Positions 7,916 through 16,823 of a stretch of DNA of 51,284 bases are shown piece after piece; position 1 is the stretch's first letter; every line of letters starts with the position of its first letter. A model generated the notes under the pieces. It was not told where the DNA came from and did no database searches. It was given only the letters and a program-made list of their open reading frames with translations. The stretch lies in assembly GCA_031272705.1 (NCBI GenBank), contig JAISTG010000033.1, positions 1-51,284 of the forward strand. Direction: 5' to 3'. Origin of the DNA: Bacteroidales bacterium. GTDB taxonomy: Bacteria; Bacteroidota; Bacteroidia; Bacteroidales; P3. The translations under genes were made by a program, and so were the position numbers.

Positions 7916-9184
7916 TTAATGTTTTGAATAGGTTATCTCAATATGCGGTTTGCCAAGAATGACCCGTTGCGGCGTAAAAAGCCGCGAAGGCACGTAAATA
8001 TAAAGATTATTGCTCGTATGCCCACCCTGCATGCACTTAAAAAGGTGCTGTGTTATGTTCAAACGATAGGCATTGGTGCTTTTGTCGTAATGTCCGTCAA
8101 AATAAGAAGAATAATAAGCCAAATCATTAACGTATTTCAGCACTCCCGCTGTGTCATAAGCACAATAGAACATTGACGGAAAATTATTTGAGAAATTATT
8201 ATCCGCAACAGGTAATATCAAAGTAGCCTTATTTATGGCACTGTTGTTGATTGTATCCAAATGATACCATTGATAAAGGCTATCAATGCTTATTCTCGCC
8301 ATTGATATGCCCAATCCGCCAACATACATACTATTATTATATGATGTAGATTGCAAAGTATCGGTTGTAATGTTGGAAATATCACTACCGGAGAAATCAT
8401 AAGTAATCTGTGCAAAACGTTTGCTGTTTTTATCTATCACAAAAATATATTTATTCACCTTATCGTTGTCGTCTGTGTAATAAACAAACATTCCGCATGT
8501 TGTATTGGTCAGTTTGAATTGAGCAAGCATTCCGTTAGGGTCTGATACAGCTGAGGCTTTTATGCGAAATCCCTTGAACCATTGTTGAAAGTCGGCATTG
8601 GTTGCAAAACTTTGCTGATTCAATCTCTGCTTAAAGTCATCACAAAGCCTTAATCGCAACTGCTTTGTTACCGTATCGCCGTTTGCAAGTATCATTATGG
8701 TATCGGGATTGAATATCGTATTAGTGTCAAACAAAGGAATATTGCGAATAATCTCAACACTGTCAAAGGCATAAGCCGTATCCTTTATATCCCCATAAAG
8801 TTCCGCAACTTCAACCTCCATTTCCATTATCTTCAAAGAAGTATCCCGAGTGAATGTTCCTGTGAAATCCAAACACAAAACAACGGAATCTATGTTTATT
8901 GTTGTGAAGTCCTTACTTGCAGGCAAACTTATCTGGGAATAAAGCACGGAAGAAATCTTGCCAAATGTGTTATCCCGATACTCACCCACGACATAAGTAT
9001 CCTCACCCGAAGTTTGCAGGCTGTCTTCGTGGAAAAAGACCTCGTGCATTTGTAATCCGTCATAACGAATGAAGTGAAGTTCATCCTGATTTACCAATTC
9101 CAGCCCCAATTCCTCATTTTCATCAACACAGGATGAAAAAACAAAAGGCAGGATTATTAAAATATATTTCCATTTTTTAAACAT
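7916..9184 (-). CDS. DUF4270 outer-membrane lipoprotein
   Basis: 422-residue lipoprotein. The type II signal peptide ends in FSSC with the lipidated Cys at residue 19, followed by VDENEELGLE. The start of the mature protein, the TYVVGEYRDNTFGKISSVLYSQ segment split across residues about 63-85, and the long beta-rich body are characteristic of DUF4270. This Bacteroidota family is often encoded beside a glycogen-synthase-like gene, as it is here. Its function is unknown. It lies 71 nt downstream of the GT5-like gene and 10 nt upstream of the MORN gene. Confidence 0.85.
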   Translation of the reverse strand: MFKKWKYILIILPFVFSSCVDENEELGLELVNQDELHFIRYDGLQMHEVFFHEDSLQTSGEDTYVVGEYRDNTFGKISSVLYSQISLPASKDFTTINIDSVVLCLDFTGTFTRDTSLKIMEMEVEVAELYGDIKDTAYAFDSVEIIRNIPLFDTNTIFNPDTIMILANGDTVTKQLRLRLCDDFKQRLNQQSFATNADFQQWFKGFRIKASAVSDPNGMLAQFKLTNTTCGMFVYYTDDNDKVNKYIFVIDKNSKRFAQITYDFSGSDISNITTDTLQSTSYNNSMYVGGLGISMARISIDSLYQWYHLDTINNSAINKATLILPVADNNFSNNFPSMFYCAYDTAGVLKYVNDLAYYSSYFDGHYDKSTNAYRLNITQHLFKCMQGGHTSNNLYIYVPSRLFTPQRVILGKPHIEITYSKH

Positions 9185-9255
9185 ATTCCTATCATGTTAA
9201 ATTATTATCACATAAAACGCAAAAAAAGCCGTTTTGTTGTATGAATTGCAAATCT

Positions 9256-10074
9256 TTAATCGTCATCTACAATTATTGAATCATAAAGTTCATTTATCTG
9301 TGGCACAATATCAGGCATTTGAGCGTATTCCACAATGGGCTTTTTCATTTTTTTAGCGTGGTCTAACAAAACAGGATTGGCGTTTTCGTCAGCAAGAACA
9401 ACGCCATCCGAGTAATTGATAGCCGCTTTCATTAAACTGATGTAGTCAGGCACTTTATAATAATCCAAATCCTTGGCAGTAGCACCGTCGTGTTTAAGTT
9501 TGCGGATAAGCGTTTCATTAAGTATTTCGCTGAAATCGTCATTGAACAGTGATATTACGACTTTAGAGTCGGAGAAATACGGATTATTGCGAAATGATGT
9601 CCGTTTTACGTAAAACGGAACCAGTGCTGAGAACCAGCCGGAACAATGAATAACGGACGGTTTCCAACTTAACTTTTTTATTGTTTCAAGTACGCCGTGA
9701 GCAAAGAATATAGAGCGTGCGGGGTTATCCTCAAACATTTCTCCGTTAGCATCTCTTACATCAAACTTTCGCCTGAAATAATCTTCGTTATCAATGAAAT
9801 AAACCTGTAATCTGGCAGAAGGAATTGACGCAACCTTAATCAATAACGGGTGATCTGTCTTATCAATCACTATATTTAAACCCGACAGGCGTAGAACTTC
9901 GTGTAACTGATTTTTTCTCTCGTTTATGTTGCCGAAATTGGGCATAAAAACTCGCACCTCTTTTTCGTGGTGATCGTGAATCACCTGTGGAAGAAACCTT
10001 CCGTAGGTAGAGAATTTCGTTTCAGGGGTATATGGATACGTTTCCTGATTTATATATAATATTCGTCCTTTCAT
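9256..10074 (-). CDS. Short GT5-like (glycogen/starch synthase N-terminal) protein
   Basis: 272-residue cytosolic protein that resembles only the N-terminal catalytic lobe of GT5 glycogen/starch synthases. It opens with ILYINQETYPYTPETKFSTYGRFLPQ, given here in parts as residues 5-14 and 15-30, and contains VIHCSGWFSALVP near residue 143, the equivalent of the synthase HxHDWxxAL region. Full-length synthases are about 480 residues, and the nucleotide-sugar-binding C-terminal lobe is absent. Bacteroidota commonly carry this short form next to DUF4270, so it is probably a distinct family and not a fresh truncation. Whether it is enzymatically active is unclear. It is the first gene of a four-gene operon driven by the TACTTTTG element at 10102-10109. 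Confidence 0.75.
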   Translation of the reverse strand: MKGRILYINQETYPYTPETKFSTYGRFLPQVIHDHHEKEVRVFMPNFGNINERKNQLHEVLRLSGLNIVIDKTDHPLLIKVASIPSARLQVYFIDNEDYFRRKFDVRDANGEMFEDNPARSIFFAHGVLETIKKLSWKPSVIHCSGWFSALVPFYVKRTSFRNNPYFSDSKVVISLFNDDFSEILNETLIRKLKHDGATAKDLDYYKVPDYISLMKAAINYSDGVVLADENANPVLLDHAKKMKKPIVEYAQMPDIVPQINELYDSIIVDDD

Positions 10075-10101
10075 AAGAAGTTTTTACGTAGTATGAGGGT
10101 G

Positions 10102-10109
10102 CAAAAGTA
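10102..10109 (-). promoter_or_regulatory. -7 element for the GT5-like/DUF4270/MORN/UbiA operon
   Basis: On the minus strand this reads TACTTTTG followed by C, a perfect match to TAnnTTTG. It lies 27 nt from the ATG at 10074, leaving a leader of about 20 nt. A -33 element is not obvious. Confidence 0.65.
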
Positions 10110-10208
10110 CAAAAAAAAATTGACATAACAGCACAGGATGTAAATTTAATCCCTTTTTATTTTGCTCTTACCTTATTAGAAAAACCGCCGAACCTCACTA
10201 TAAAACTA

Positions 10209-10375
10209 ATAGAATTTAATTGCCTTTTATTAGAATTTGATTACGGATTTTTAGAATCAAATTATAGCGTGTTAGAATCAAATTACAGAATCCTATAATT
10301 TGATTCTAATTTTCTGTAATCAAATTACAGCGTTCTAAAATCAAATAGTATTCCCCCGGAATCAAATATAAGAAT
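10209..10375. repeat. 21-bp intergenic array B1 (AGAATCAAATTA family)
   Basis: Eight units with the AGAAT-type anchor at 10211, 10232, 10253, 10274, 10295, 10316, 10337 and 10358, all exactly 21 bp apart. Typical unit: AGAATCAAATTACAG plus a 6-nt linker. Some units are in the opposite orientation (TTTGATTCTA), yet the phase is kept. The same family occurs at 24519, 27245 and 29786. It lies between divergent genes. Confidence 0.85.
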
Positions 10376-10687
10376 AAATATTATCAAATATTGAAGTATG
10401 GAATGACAGACAAAATGATATATCTTATATTTCCCGTCTAATCTATTGATATTTGAGGCTTAACAAACAAAATATGATGTATTTTATGTTTGAAAACACA
10501 AAAAAATAATTAACCATCAAAATCCCAAAGAGCAAATTAACCAATTTTTCCTTTATGACACATTTTGACAAAATATCAATTTATCGGTTTTAGATTAAAT
10601 TGGCAGGCTGTTATTATAAAAAGATGTAAAATTGAACCGAATTGAGAGTAATTTTTTACAGGATATAAATGATTATAAATCAAAATT
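10376..10687. other. AT-rich intergenic stretch without recognisable genes
   Basis: About 310 bases of very AT-rich sequence between array B1 and the region upstream of acpP. I see no coding region, RNA gene or terminator that I can support. Scattered TTTG motifs occur but none is paired with a good -7 element. Confidence 0.5.
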
Positions 10688-10780
10688 ATGAAGCCATTAA
10701 GAAAAATTTTTATTCCGTTTTTTTTGCTCATGTCATTTTTTTTGTATTACTTTGCAAATTGGTTTAATCAAAAAAAATAA
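10688..10780 (+). CDS. Possible 30-residue membrane peptide upstream of acpP
   Basis: An ATG-started frame of 30 codons encodes [10 protein letters not shown], then a hydrophobic stretch, then NWFNQKK. A positively charged N-terminus, a single hydrophobic helix and a charged C-terminus would fit a small membrane peptide. However, it spans the predicted acpP promoter (10723-10754) and lies in AT-rich DNA where such frames arise by chance. I recognise no family. Low confidence. Confidence 0.2.
   Translation: MKPLRKIFIPFFLLMSFFLYYFANWFNQKK
10723..10754 (+). promoter_or_regulatory. Predicted promoter of acpP-fabF-rnc
   Basis: TTTG at 10723-10726 and TTACTTTG at 10747-10754 (one mismatch to TAnnTTTG, followed by C) are separated by 20 nt. 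The acpP start follows at 10789, giving a leader of about 28 nt. Confidence 0.55.
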
Positions 10781-10788
10781 TTTTAATT

Positions 10789-11025
10789 ATGTCTGAAATT
10801 GCAACAAAAGTAGTAGCTATCGTAGTAGATAAGCTAGGAGTAGAAGAGAGTCAGGTAACACCGGAAGCAAACTTTACAAGTGACCTGGGGGCTGATTCTT
10901 TGGACACGGTAGAATTGATTATGGAACTTGAAAAAGAGTTTAACATCTCAATTCCTGACGACCAAGCAGAAAAGATAGCAACAGTTGGTGCTGCTATTGA
11001 ATACATTGAAAACGCAACAAAATAA
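10789..11025 (+). CDS. acpP: Acyl carrier protein
   Basis: 78-residue acidic protein with the phosphopantetheine attachment motif [10 protein letters not shown]; the modified serine is Ser37. Length and sequence are standard for the fatty-acid-synthesis carrier, which shuttles acyl chains between FAS II enzymes in the cytosol. It lies 12 nt upstream of fabF, the usual acpP-fabF-rnc order in bacteria. The start is fixed by homology to ACPs (MSEIATKV). Confidence 0.97.
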   Translation: MSEIATKVVAIVVDKLGVEESQVTPEANFTSDLGADSLDTVELIMELEKEFNISIPDDQAEKIATVGAAIEYIENATK

Positions 11026-11037
11026 ACTCTTTCCGAT

Positions 11038-12288
11038 ATGGAAATGAAACGAGTTGTCGTTACGGGGTTAGGCGCACTTACTCCAATAGGAAACGATGTC
11101 AATGCTTATTGGCAGGGTTTGGTAAATGGAGTAAGTGGTTCTGACTTTATAACCCTGTTTGATGCTTCGCAGGCAAAAACAAAGTTTGCCTGCGAAGTAA
11201 AGGGCTTTGACTGTAATAACTTTTTTGACCGCAAAGAAGCAAGAAAATACGACCGTTTTGCACAATTTGGAATCGTTGCCGCAGATCAGGCTGTTGCTGA
11301 TGCCAATATCAATTTTGATGAATTGGATAAGGATAAAATAGGTGTAATATGGGCTTCGGGTATAGGAGGCATTATAACTTTTGAGAATGAGGTTGTTAAT
11401 TTTGCAACCGGTGATGGTTCTCTTAAATTTAATCCGTTCTTTATTCCAAAAATGATAGCCGATATTTGTGCAGGTCATATTTCTATTAAGTATGATTTAA
11501 GGGGAATAAATTTTGCTACTGTTTCTGCTTGTGCTTCATCGGCTCATGCTATTGCCGATGCTTTTATGTACATAAAAACAGGAAAGGCAACAATGATGGT
11601 TTGTGGAGGATCGGAGGCTGCTATTTCCTATTCGGGAGTTGGTGGTTTCAGTGCTATGCATGCCATATCTCAACGCAACGATGACCCCAAAACTGCTTCA
11701 CGTCCATTTGACAAAGACAGAGATGGTTTTGTTCTTGGCGAAGGAGCAGGAGCTTTGATTTTGGAAGAAATGGAACACGCTTTGGCTCGTGGTGCTAAAA
11801 TTTATGCAGAAGTTGGTGGTAGTGGCTTAACGGCTGATGCTTATCACATGACGGCTTCCCATCCTGAAGGACGAGGTGCTATGGTGGCGATGAAACTTGC
11901 ATTGGAAGAAGCAGGACTTACCATAAACAATATTCAGCATATCAACACTCACGGTACATCAACACCTATTGGTGATATTTCTGAGCCAAAGGCTATTGTT
12001 TCTCTTTTTGGTGAAAAAGCATACGATATAAACATCAATTCAACCAAGTCAATGACAGGTCATTTGTTGGGAGCAGCAGGAGCAATAGAAGCAATAGCAA
12101 CAATACTTGCCATAAATAATTCTATGGTGCCGCCAACAATAAATCACTTTACAGATGATCCCGAAATACCAAATCTGAATTTTACATTCAACAAAGCTCA
12201 GCAAAGAGAAATTACAGCGGCTTTAACAAATACTTTTGGATTTGGCGGTCATAATGCTTGCCTTGCAATCAAAAAATTTGTGAAGTAA
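11038..12288 (+). CDS. fabF: 3-oxoacyl-ACP synthase II
   Basis: 416 residues, the usual FabF length. The condensing-enzyme triad is complete: Cys165 in SACASSAHA, His305 in NTHGTSTPIGD and His342 in STKSMTGHLLGAAGA, with the conserved Lys337. It extends acyl-ACP with malonyl-ACP in fatty-acid elongation. ATG at 11038 is used; an in-frame ATG two codons later (MEMKRVVVTG) is equally plausible. It lies between acpP and rnc, with rnc starting 26 nt after the stop. Confidence 0.97.
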   Translation: MEMKRVVVTGLGALTPIGNDVNAYWQGLVNGVSGSDFITLFDASQAKTKFACEVKGFDCNNFFDRKEARKYDRFAQFGIVAADQAVADANINFDELDKDKIGVIWASGIGGIITFENEVVNFATGDGSLKFNPFFIPKMIADICAGHISIKYDLRGINFATVSACASSAHAIADAFMYIKTGKATMMVCGGSEAAISYSGVGGFSAMHAISQRNDDPKTASRPFDKDRDGFVLGEGAGALILEEMEHALARGAKIYAEVGGSGLTADAYHMTASHPEGRGAMVAMKLALEEAGLTINNIQHINTHGTSTPIGDISEPKAIVSLFGEKAYDININSTKSMTGHLLGAAGAIEAIATILAINNSMVPPTINHFTDDPEIPNLNFTFNKAQQREITAALTNTFGFGGHNACLAIKKFVK

Positions 12289-12314
12289 GCAACTTTGTTA
12301 ATAAAGTATTTAAC

Positions 12315-13040
12315 ATGAGATTCTTTAACAAAACAAAAGAAGATAAAGAATTAGTTATGTTTTTACGATATGTTCTTGGATGCAAGCCCAAGAACATATT
12401 TCTTTATAAACAATCACTCATTCATCGTTCTTCATCGCATCTTGGTGTAAAGGGATACAAAATCAATAATGAACGTCTGGAATATCTCGGCGATACTGTA
12501 TTGAATACTGTTGTGGGAGATTATCTTTTTAAGAAGTATCCTTATCAAGGAGAAGGTTTTTTAACAGAAATGCGTTCCAAAATAGTCTCTCGTGCCAGTC
12601 TTAATAAATTAGCCGTCAAAATAGGACTAAACAAATTGATTGAATACAGCAAGGATTTTGCAGGAAAGTTTGTTTCTATTGACGGAGATGCGTTTGAGGC
12701 TTTGATTGGGGCGTTATATTTAGACCACGGGTACAAAAAAACATATAAAATCATTACTCAAAAAATTCTAAACATTCATTTGGATATTGACAGTCTCGAA
12801 ACTGCGGGTTGGAATTACAAAAGTAAAATCATAGACTGGGGACAAAAAAACAGGCAAAAAGTATCTTTTGAAGTCATTGAAACAAGTTATGTCCATTCTC
12901 GCAAACAATACAAGGTTCAAGTTCTTATTAACGGGGAGCCAATGGAGAGTGCTGTTGATTTTTCAATAAAAGCCGCAGATCAACTTGCTGCTGAAAAAAC
13001 TTATAAAAAGATGGAAGAGCAGCATATTATAGAAATTTAG
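12315..13040 (+). CDS. rnc: Ribonuclease III
   Basis: 241 residues from the ATG at 12315 (MRFFNKTKED). An ATG at 12258 in the same frame would overlap fabF by 31 nt and add 19 residues with no homology to RNase III, so it is rejected. The catalytic domain carries the signature NERLEYLGDTVL (Glu53, Glu56, Asp60) and GDAFEALIGALY (Asp125, Glu128). A C-terminal dsRNA-binding domain occupies about residues 170-241. It cleaves double-stranded RNA in rRNA processing and in mRNA and sRNA decay. It is the last gene of the acpP-fabF-rnc group. Confidence 0.93.
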   Translation: MRFFNKTKEDKELVMFLRYVLGCKPKNIFLYKQSLIHRSSSHLGVKGYKINNERLEYLGDTVLNTVVGDYLFKKYPYQGEGFLTEMRSKIVSRASLNKLAVKIGLNKLIEYSKDFAGKFVSIDGDAFEALIGALYLDHGYKKTYKIITQKILNIHLDIDSLETAGWNYKSKIIDWGQKNRQKVSFEVIETSYVHSRKQYKVQVLINGEPMESAVDFSIKAADQLAAEKTYKKMEEQHIIEI

Positions 13041-13072
13041 TATTTTTTGAACTTAATTTTGTGAAAAAGTAT

Positions 13073-13080
13073 TACTTTTG
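13073..13080 (+). promoter_or_regulatory. -7 element giving a leaderless transcript for the defence operon
   Basis: TACTTTTG followed by CACT and then the ATG at 13085. Only four bases separate the -7 element from the start codon, so transcription probably begins at or within a few bases of the ATG. TTTG at 13046-13049 is the nearest -33 candidate, with a slightly long spacing of 23 nt. Confidence 0.6.
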
Positions 13081-13084
13081 CACT

Positions 13085-13972
13085 ATGTTTTATAGACAAA
13101 AAGTTATACTTGCTTTATTGCAGTCGTTTAATAATGAATTAAGTAAATTGCATTTACTTAAATTGTTATTTGTGTTAACACAAAAACAATCTATAAAAGT
13201 ATATGATTTTATTCCATATCGGTATGGTTGTTTTTCATATTCGGTTTATGCAGACCTTAATGTTTTAATACGAAAAGGTATTTTGGAAGAACCAAATAAT
13301 AATACCGTTAATTTAATTGACACAAAGGACTATGTGAGTCAGTTAAACAAAAACGACAGGTATTATATGCAACAAATAAAGTCGCAATTTGGGGAAATGA
13401 CTAATGACGACCTTATAAGATACACTTATATCAACTATCCGTATTGGGCTACGAGAAGTGAAATAGCAAAACAAAAAATGTCAAAAGAAGAATATGAAAC
13501 AATGTTGCAAAGCAAGCCTAAAAACGATAAAATTATATTATTTACCATCGGTTATGAAGGAATTTCGTTGGAAGAATATCTTAATCGTTTAATAAAAAAC
13601 GATGTTAAGTTTTTAGTTGATGTGCGGAATAATCCGTTTAGTATGAAATATGGATTTAGCAAAAGTCAGTTGATAAAGTATTGTGAGAATTTAGACATAA
13701 AATATATACATTTTCCGGAAGTAGGCATACAATCCAATAAACGGCAAGCATTAAATACACAAGCAGATTATAACAGATTATTTGACTATTACAAAGAAAC
13801 CAATCTTACGCAAACAAAAACAACACAAAAGACTATCTTTGACTTACTGTTACAATATAAACGTATAGCATTAACCTGTTTTGAGGCGAATATAAATCAA
13901 TGTCATCGCAAACATTTAGCAGAAGCAATAACCAATTTGCCTGAATTTCATTATGAATTAAAACATATTTAA
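13085..13972 (+). CDS. DUF488 protein with winged-helix/Panacea-like N-terminus
   Basis: 295 residues. The start is set at the ATG at 13085, because the GTG at 13061 lies upstream of the promoter's -7 element. Residues about 1-70 (KVILALLQSF, KLHLLKLLFVL, YGCFSYSVYADLNVLIRKGIL) resemble the winged-helix Panacea/SocA-like fold; this is a pattern-based inference. Residues about 150-290 are a DUF488 domain, with LFTIGYEG, LVDVRNNPFS and the C-terminal LTCFEANINQCHRKHLAEAI signature. DUF488 is an uncharacterised alpha/beta family often found near DNA-repair and mobile genes. It starts an operon of five genes that ends with fic; the next gene begins 2 nt after its stop. The region is AT-rich relative to its neighbours, fitting acquisition by transfer. 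Confidence 0.75.
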   Translation: MFYRQKVILALLQSFNNELSKLHLLKLLFVLTQKQSIKVYDFIPYRYGCFSYSVYADLNVLIRKGILEEPNNNTVNLIDTKDYVSQLNKNDRYYMQQIKSQFGEMTNDDLIRYTYINYPYWATRSEIAKQKMSKEEYETMLQSKPKNDKIILFTIGYEGISLEEYLNRLIKNDVKFLVDVRNNPFSMKYGFSKSQLIKYCENLDIKYIHFPEVGIQSNKRQALNTQADYNRLFDYYKETNLTQTKTTQKTIFDLLLQYKRIALTCFEANINQCHRKHLAEAITNLPEFHYELKHI

Positions 13973-13974
13973 TA

Positions 13975-14796
13975 ATGCAAACGAAAATACTTATATCTGT
14001 AAAAACATATCCAACATTATCCAGTAAATATGATGAGTTGGTTTGCACAGCAGGATTTAAAGAAGATGGTTCTTGGGTAAGGCTTTATCCTGTTCCTTTT
14101 CGCAAATTGGATTATCAAAAACAATATAAAAAATGGCAATGGATAGAAGCAGATATTGTGAAAAACAGAAGTGATTTTCGTCCCGAAAGTTATAAATTGC
14201 GAGATATTAGTAGCGATATTGTTGTTGGGGATAAATTGGGAACAGAAAATAATTGGGCAAAAAGAAAAGGAATTGTTTTGAATAATATTCATACAAATTT
14301 GGAAAACTTAATCGCTGAAGCAAAGAATGATAAACTTAAAACCTCTTTGGCAACATTAAAACCGAAAGAAGTTATTGATTTCGTTTGGGAAGAAACGGTT
14401 AGAGAATGGAACAAAGATAAATTGAATGCTATTTATGCAAACCAAAGACAACTTAATTTGTTTGAACCAACGCAAAAACTTTTTCAGGTTGCAAAGAAAC
14501 TGCCTTATAAATTTTCATACACATTTACGACTGAAGATGGCAAGGAACGAACCCTGATGATAGAAGATTGGGAATTGGGACAATTATTTTGGAATAGTTT
14601 TAAGTCGTCAAATGGTGATGAAACGTTAGCCTGTCAGAAAGTAAAACAAAAATACTTTGATGAGTTTGTAAAGAAAAAAGATTTGTATTTTTTTCTTGGA
14701 ACTACAAAACAGTTTCATAACAAAGGCGACAATCCTTTCATTATAATTGGCACATTTTACCCAAACAAAGAAAAGCAACAGCCAACATTATTTTAG
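13975..14796 (+). CDS. Conserved DUF488-partner protein of unknown function
   Basis: 273 residues, no signal peptide or membrane segment, so probably cytosolic. The N-terminal part contains the pattern ELVCTAGFKEDGSWVRLYPVPFR (split: residues about 22-31 and 32-44), followed by a strongly basic and aromatic segment (KLDYQKQYKKWQW). I recall similar proteins encoded directly after DUF488 genes, but I cannot name a domain or function with confidence. A beta-barrel, OB-like nucleic-acid-binding fold is a guess. It begins 2 nt after the DUF488 stop and 15 nt before the nuclease-methylase gene, so the three are cotranscribed. Confidence 0.65.
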   Translation: MQTKILISVKTYPTLSSKYDELVCTAGFKEDGSWVRLYPVPFRKLDYQKQYKKWQWIEADIVKNRSDFRPESYKLRDISSDIVVGDKLGTENNWAKRKGIVLNNIHTNLENLIAEAKNDKLKTSLATLKPKEVIDFVWEETVREWNKDKLNAIYANQRQLNLFEPTQKLFQVAKKLPYKFSYTFTTEDGKERTLMIEDWELGQLFWNSFKSSNGDETLACQKVKQKYFDEFVKKKDLYFFLGTTKQFHNKGDNPFIIIGTFYPNKEKQQPTLF

Positions 14797-14811
14797 AAAA
14801 ACATATAGATT

Positions 14812-16791
14812 ATGACAATAAACGATATATTTAAGAACCAAGATACAAAACATACTTTGACATTGTTCAGTGGAGAACAAATTGATTTTATTGAAAAGCG
14901 AATCAATCAGGAAAGCGGAAAGATTAAGTGCTTGATTAGAGATAAGGAAGTACCTGCCAAACCGGAAGAAATTGTTAGACAATTATACATTAACCTGTTG
15001 TTAAATGAATATAAGTACCCGAAGGAACTAATGAAAGTTGAACACGAAGTTCGTTTTGGCAGAGAAACAAAGCGTGCTGACATTGTAATCTTTGATAAGA
15101 ACGATGCTACCGCTTCATATATCATTGTTGAACTCAAAAAGCCTAAACTTAAAGACGGCAAAGAACAACTGAAATCTTATTGTAACGCTACAGGAGCACC
15201 CATTGGAATTTGGACAAATGGAGGTAGCATATCATTTTATCACAGAAAAGACCCCAATTATTTTGAAGACATACCTGATATTCCCAAAGCAACGGAAAAA
15301 CTTTCTGATATTATTTCGGAACGATGGACTATCAATGATTTAATAGAAAAAGATAAACTTATAAACGAAAAAAAATCGTTAAAGGATTTGATTTTGGAAA
15401 TGGAAGACGAGGTTTTGGCAAATGCGGGTGTTGATGTATTTGAAGAACTTTTTAAACTTATTTTTGCCAAACTTTATGATGAAATGGAAAGTGGTAGAAA
15501 TGCAAACCGAAATTTAGTTTTCCGCAATTATGGAGAGACAGAAATTGAATTAAAAACAAAAATACAATCTCTTTTTAATGACGCCTGTAAAAAATGGAAT
15601 GGCGTCTTTGCAAACAATACTCAAATAGGACTTACACCTTCTCATCTCGCAATATGTATTGCTTCATTGGAAGGAGTCAAACTTTTCAATTCTAATTTGG
15701 AAGTTGTTGACGAAGCCTTTGAATATCTTATAAACAAATCAAGCAAAGGAGAAAAAGGACAGTATTTTACTCCTCGTTATGTTATAGATATGTGTGTCCG
15801 TATGCTTAACCCGAAAGAAAACGAAAAAATGATAGATACGGCGGCAGGCAGTTGCGGTTTTCCTGTTCATACAATCTTTTATGTTTGGGAGCAAATACTA
15901 AAAGCAAAAGGAGTAAACAAAAGTCATTTATTCACATTGGAACAAAAACCTGCTGAATGCACAGACTATGTTAATAATAATGTTTTTGCTATTGACTTTG
16001 ACGAAAAAGCCGTCCGTGTTGCCCGAACTCTTAATCTTATTGCTGGTGATGGACAAACCAATGTTTTGCATTTGAATACACTTGATTATGAACGTTGGAA
16101 TCAAAACATAGAAGACCAAGCTTGGTTACGCACCTATTCACAAGGCTGGTTCAACAAGTTGGAGAATATGAAGAGAGACAGCAATAGCAACCGTGAATTT
16201 AATTTTAATATTCTTATGGCAAATCCGCCTTTTGCTGGAGATATTAAGGAGAGCAGAATGTTGGCAAAATATGAATTGTCTAAAAAACCTGATGGTAGAA
16301 TACAAAATAAGGTTGGCAGGGATATTCTGTTTATTGAACGCAACCTTGATTTTCTAAAACCCGGCGGAAGAATGGCTATTGTTTTGCCACAGGGCAGATT
16401 TAATAACAGCAGCGACAAATATATCAGAGAATTCATTGCCGAGCGATGCCGAATACTTGCTGTTGTGGGTTTGCATGGCAATGTCTTTAAGCCACACACC
16501 GGAACTAAAACAAGCGTTCTCTTTGTACAGAAATGGGACGAAACCCTTTGCCCCAAGAAAGAGGATTACCCGATATTCTTTGCCACTATGCAAGAGCCGT
16601 CCAAAGACAACAGCGGCGACAAAATTTATCGCACCAACAAAGACGGCGAACTTCTGCTTGATATGCACGGGCATTTGATTGTTAAGCACGATTTATTTAG
16701 CCAGCAAATCAGCGAAACCGAAAGCACGCCCGAAGGAATAGCCGAAGCCTTTGCAGAGTTTGCAAAGAAGGAGGAATTAAGTTTTTTTTAG
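14812..16791 (+). CDS. Nuclease-methylase fusion of a BcgI-like or Type I system
   Basis: 659 residues. The N-terminal domain (about 50-160) is an HsdR_N-type PD-(D/E)XK-like nuclease domain: Asp90 in RADIVIFD, then Glu107 and Lys109 in IIVELKKPK. Residues about 270-640 are an HsdM-type N6-adenine methylase, with the SAM-binding motif DTAAGSCGF (342-350) and catalytic NPPF (471-474). This arrangement matches the A subunit of BcgI-like Type IIB enzymes (cleavage and modification in one chain), which work with a separate S subunit. It could instead be a Type I M subunit with a degenerate nuclease domain; no helicase HsdR gene is present in the window. The gene ends in a T8 tract followed by TAG, from which the frame of the next gene continues by a -1 shift. 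Confidence 0.88.
   Translation: MTINDIFKNQDTKHTLTLFSGEQIDFIEKRINQESGKIKCLIRDKEVPAKPEEIVRQLYINLLLNEYKYPKELMKVEHEVRFGRETKRADIVIFDKNDATASYIIVELKKPKLKDGKEQLKSYCNATGAPIGIWTNGGSISFYHRKDPNYFEDIPDIPKATEKLSDIISERWTINDLIEKDKLINEKKSLKDLILEMEDEVLANAGVDVFEELFKLIFAKLYDEMESGRNANRNLVFRNYGETEIELKTKIQSLFNDACKKWNGVFANNTQIGLTPSHLAICIASLEGVKLFNSNLEVVDEAFEYLINKSSKGEKGQYFTPRYVIDMCVRMLNPKENEKMIDTAAGSCGFPVHTIFYVWEQILKAKGVNKSHLFTLEQKPAECTDYVNNNVFAIDFDEKAVRVARTLNLIAGDGQTNVLHLNTLDYERWNQNIEDQAWLRTYSQGWFNKLENMKRDSNSNREFNFNILMANPPFAGDIKESRMLAKYELSKKPDGRIQNKVGRDILFIERNLDFLKPGGRMAIVLPQGRFNNSSDKYIREFIAERCRILAVVGLHGNVFKPHTGTKTSVLFVQKWDETLCPKKEDYPIFFATMQEPSKDNSGDKIYRTNKDGELLLDMHGHLIVKHDLFSQQISETESTPEGIAEAFAEFAKKEELSFF
16782..16789 (+). 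repeat. T8 homopolymer at the methylase/specificity junction
   Basis: Eight T residues immediately precede the last two bases (AG) of the methylase stop codon. In the -1 frame the reading continues as LGSPFNEQKYKALLEGRE directly into the specificity subunit. A slip of the polymerase or ribosome here would join the two proteins. Confidence 0.75.
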
Positions 16792-16823
16792 GTAGCCCTT
16801 TCAACGAGCAAAAGTATAAAGCA

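Noticed and set aside
9256..10074. Recently truncated glycogen synthase
   Set aside because: The short form next to DUF4270 is a recurrent Bacteroidota arrangement, and no remnant of the C-terminal lobe is seen downstream.
12258..12314. Longer N-terminus for RNase III
   Set aside because: It overlaps fabF and adds residues without similarity to RNase III; the ATG at 12315 gives the family-typical start.
16134..16689. Long minus-strand ORFs inside the methylase gene
   Set aside because: They are antisense shadows of a gene with clear methylase motifs.
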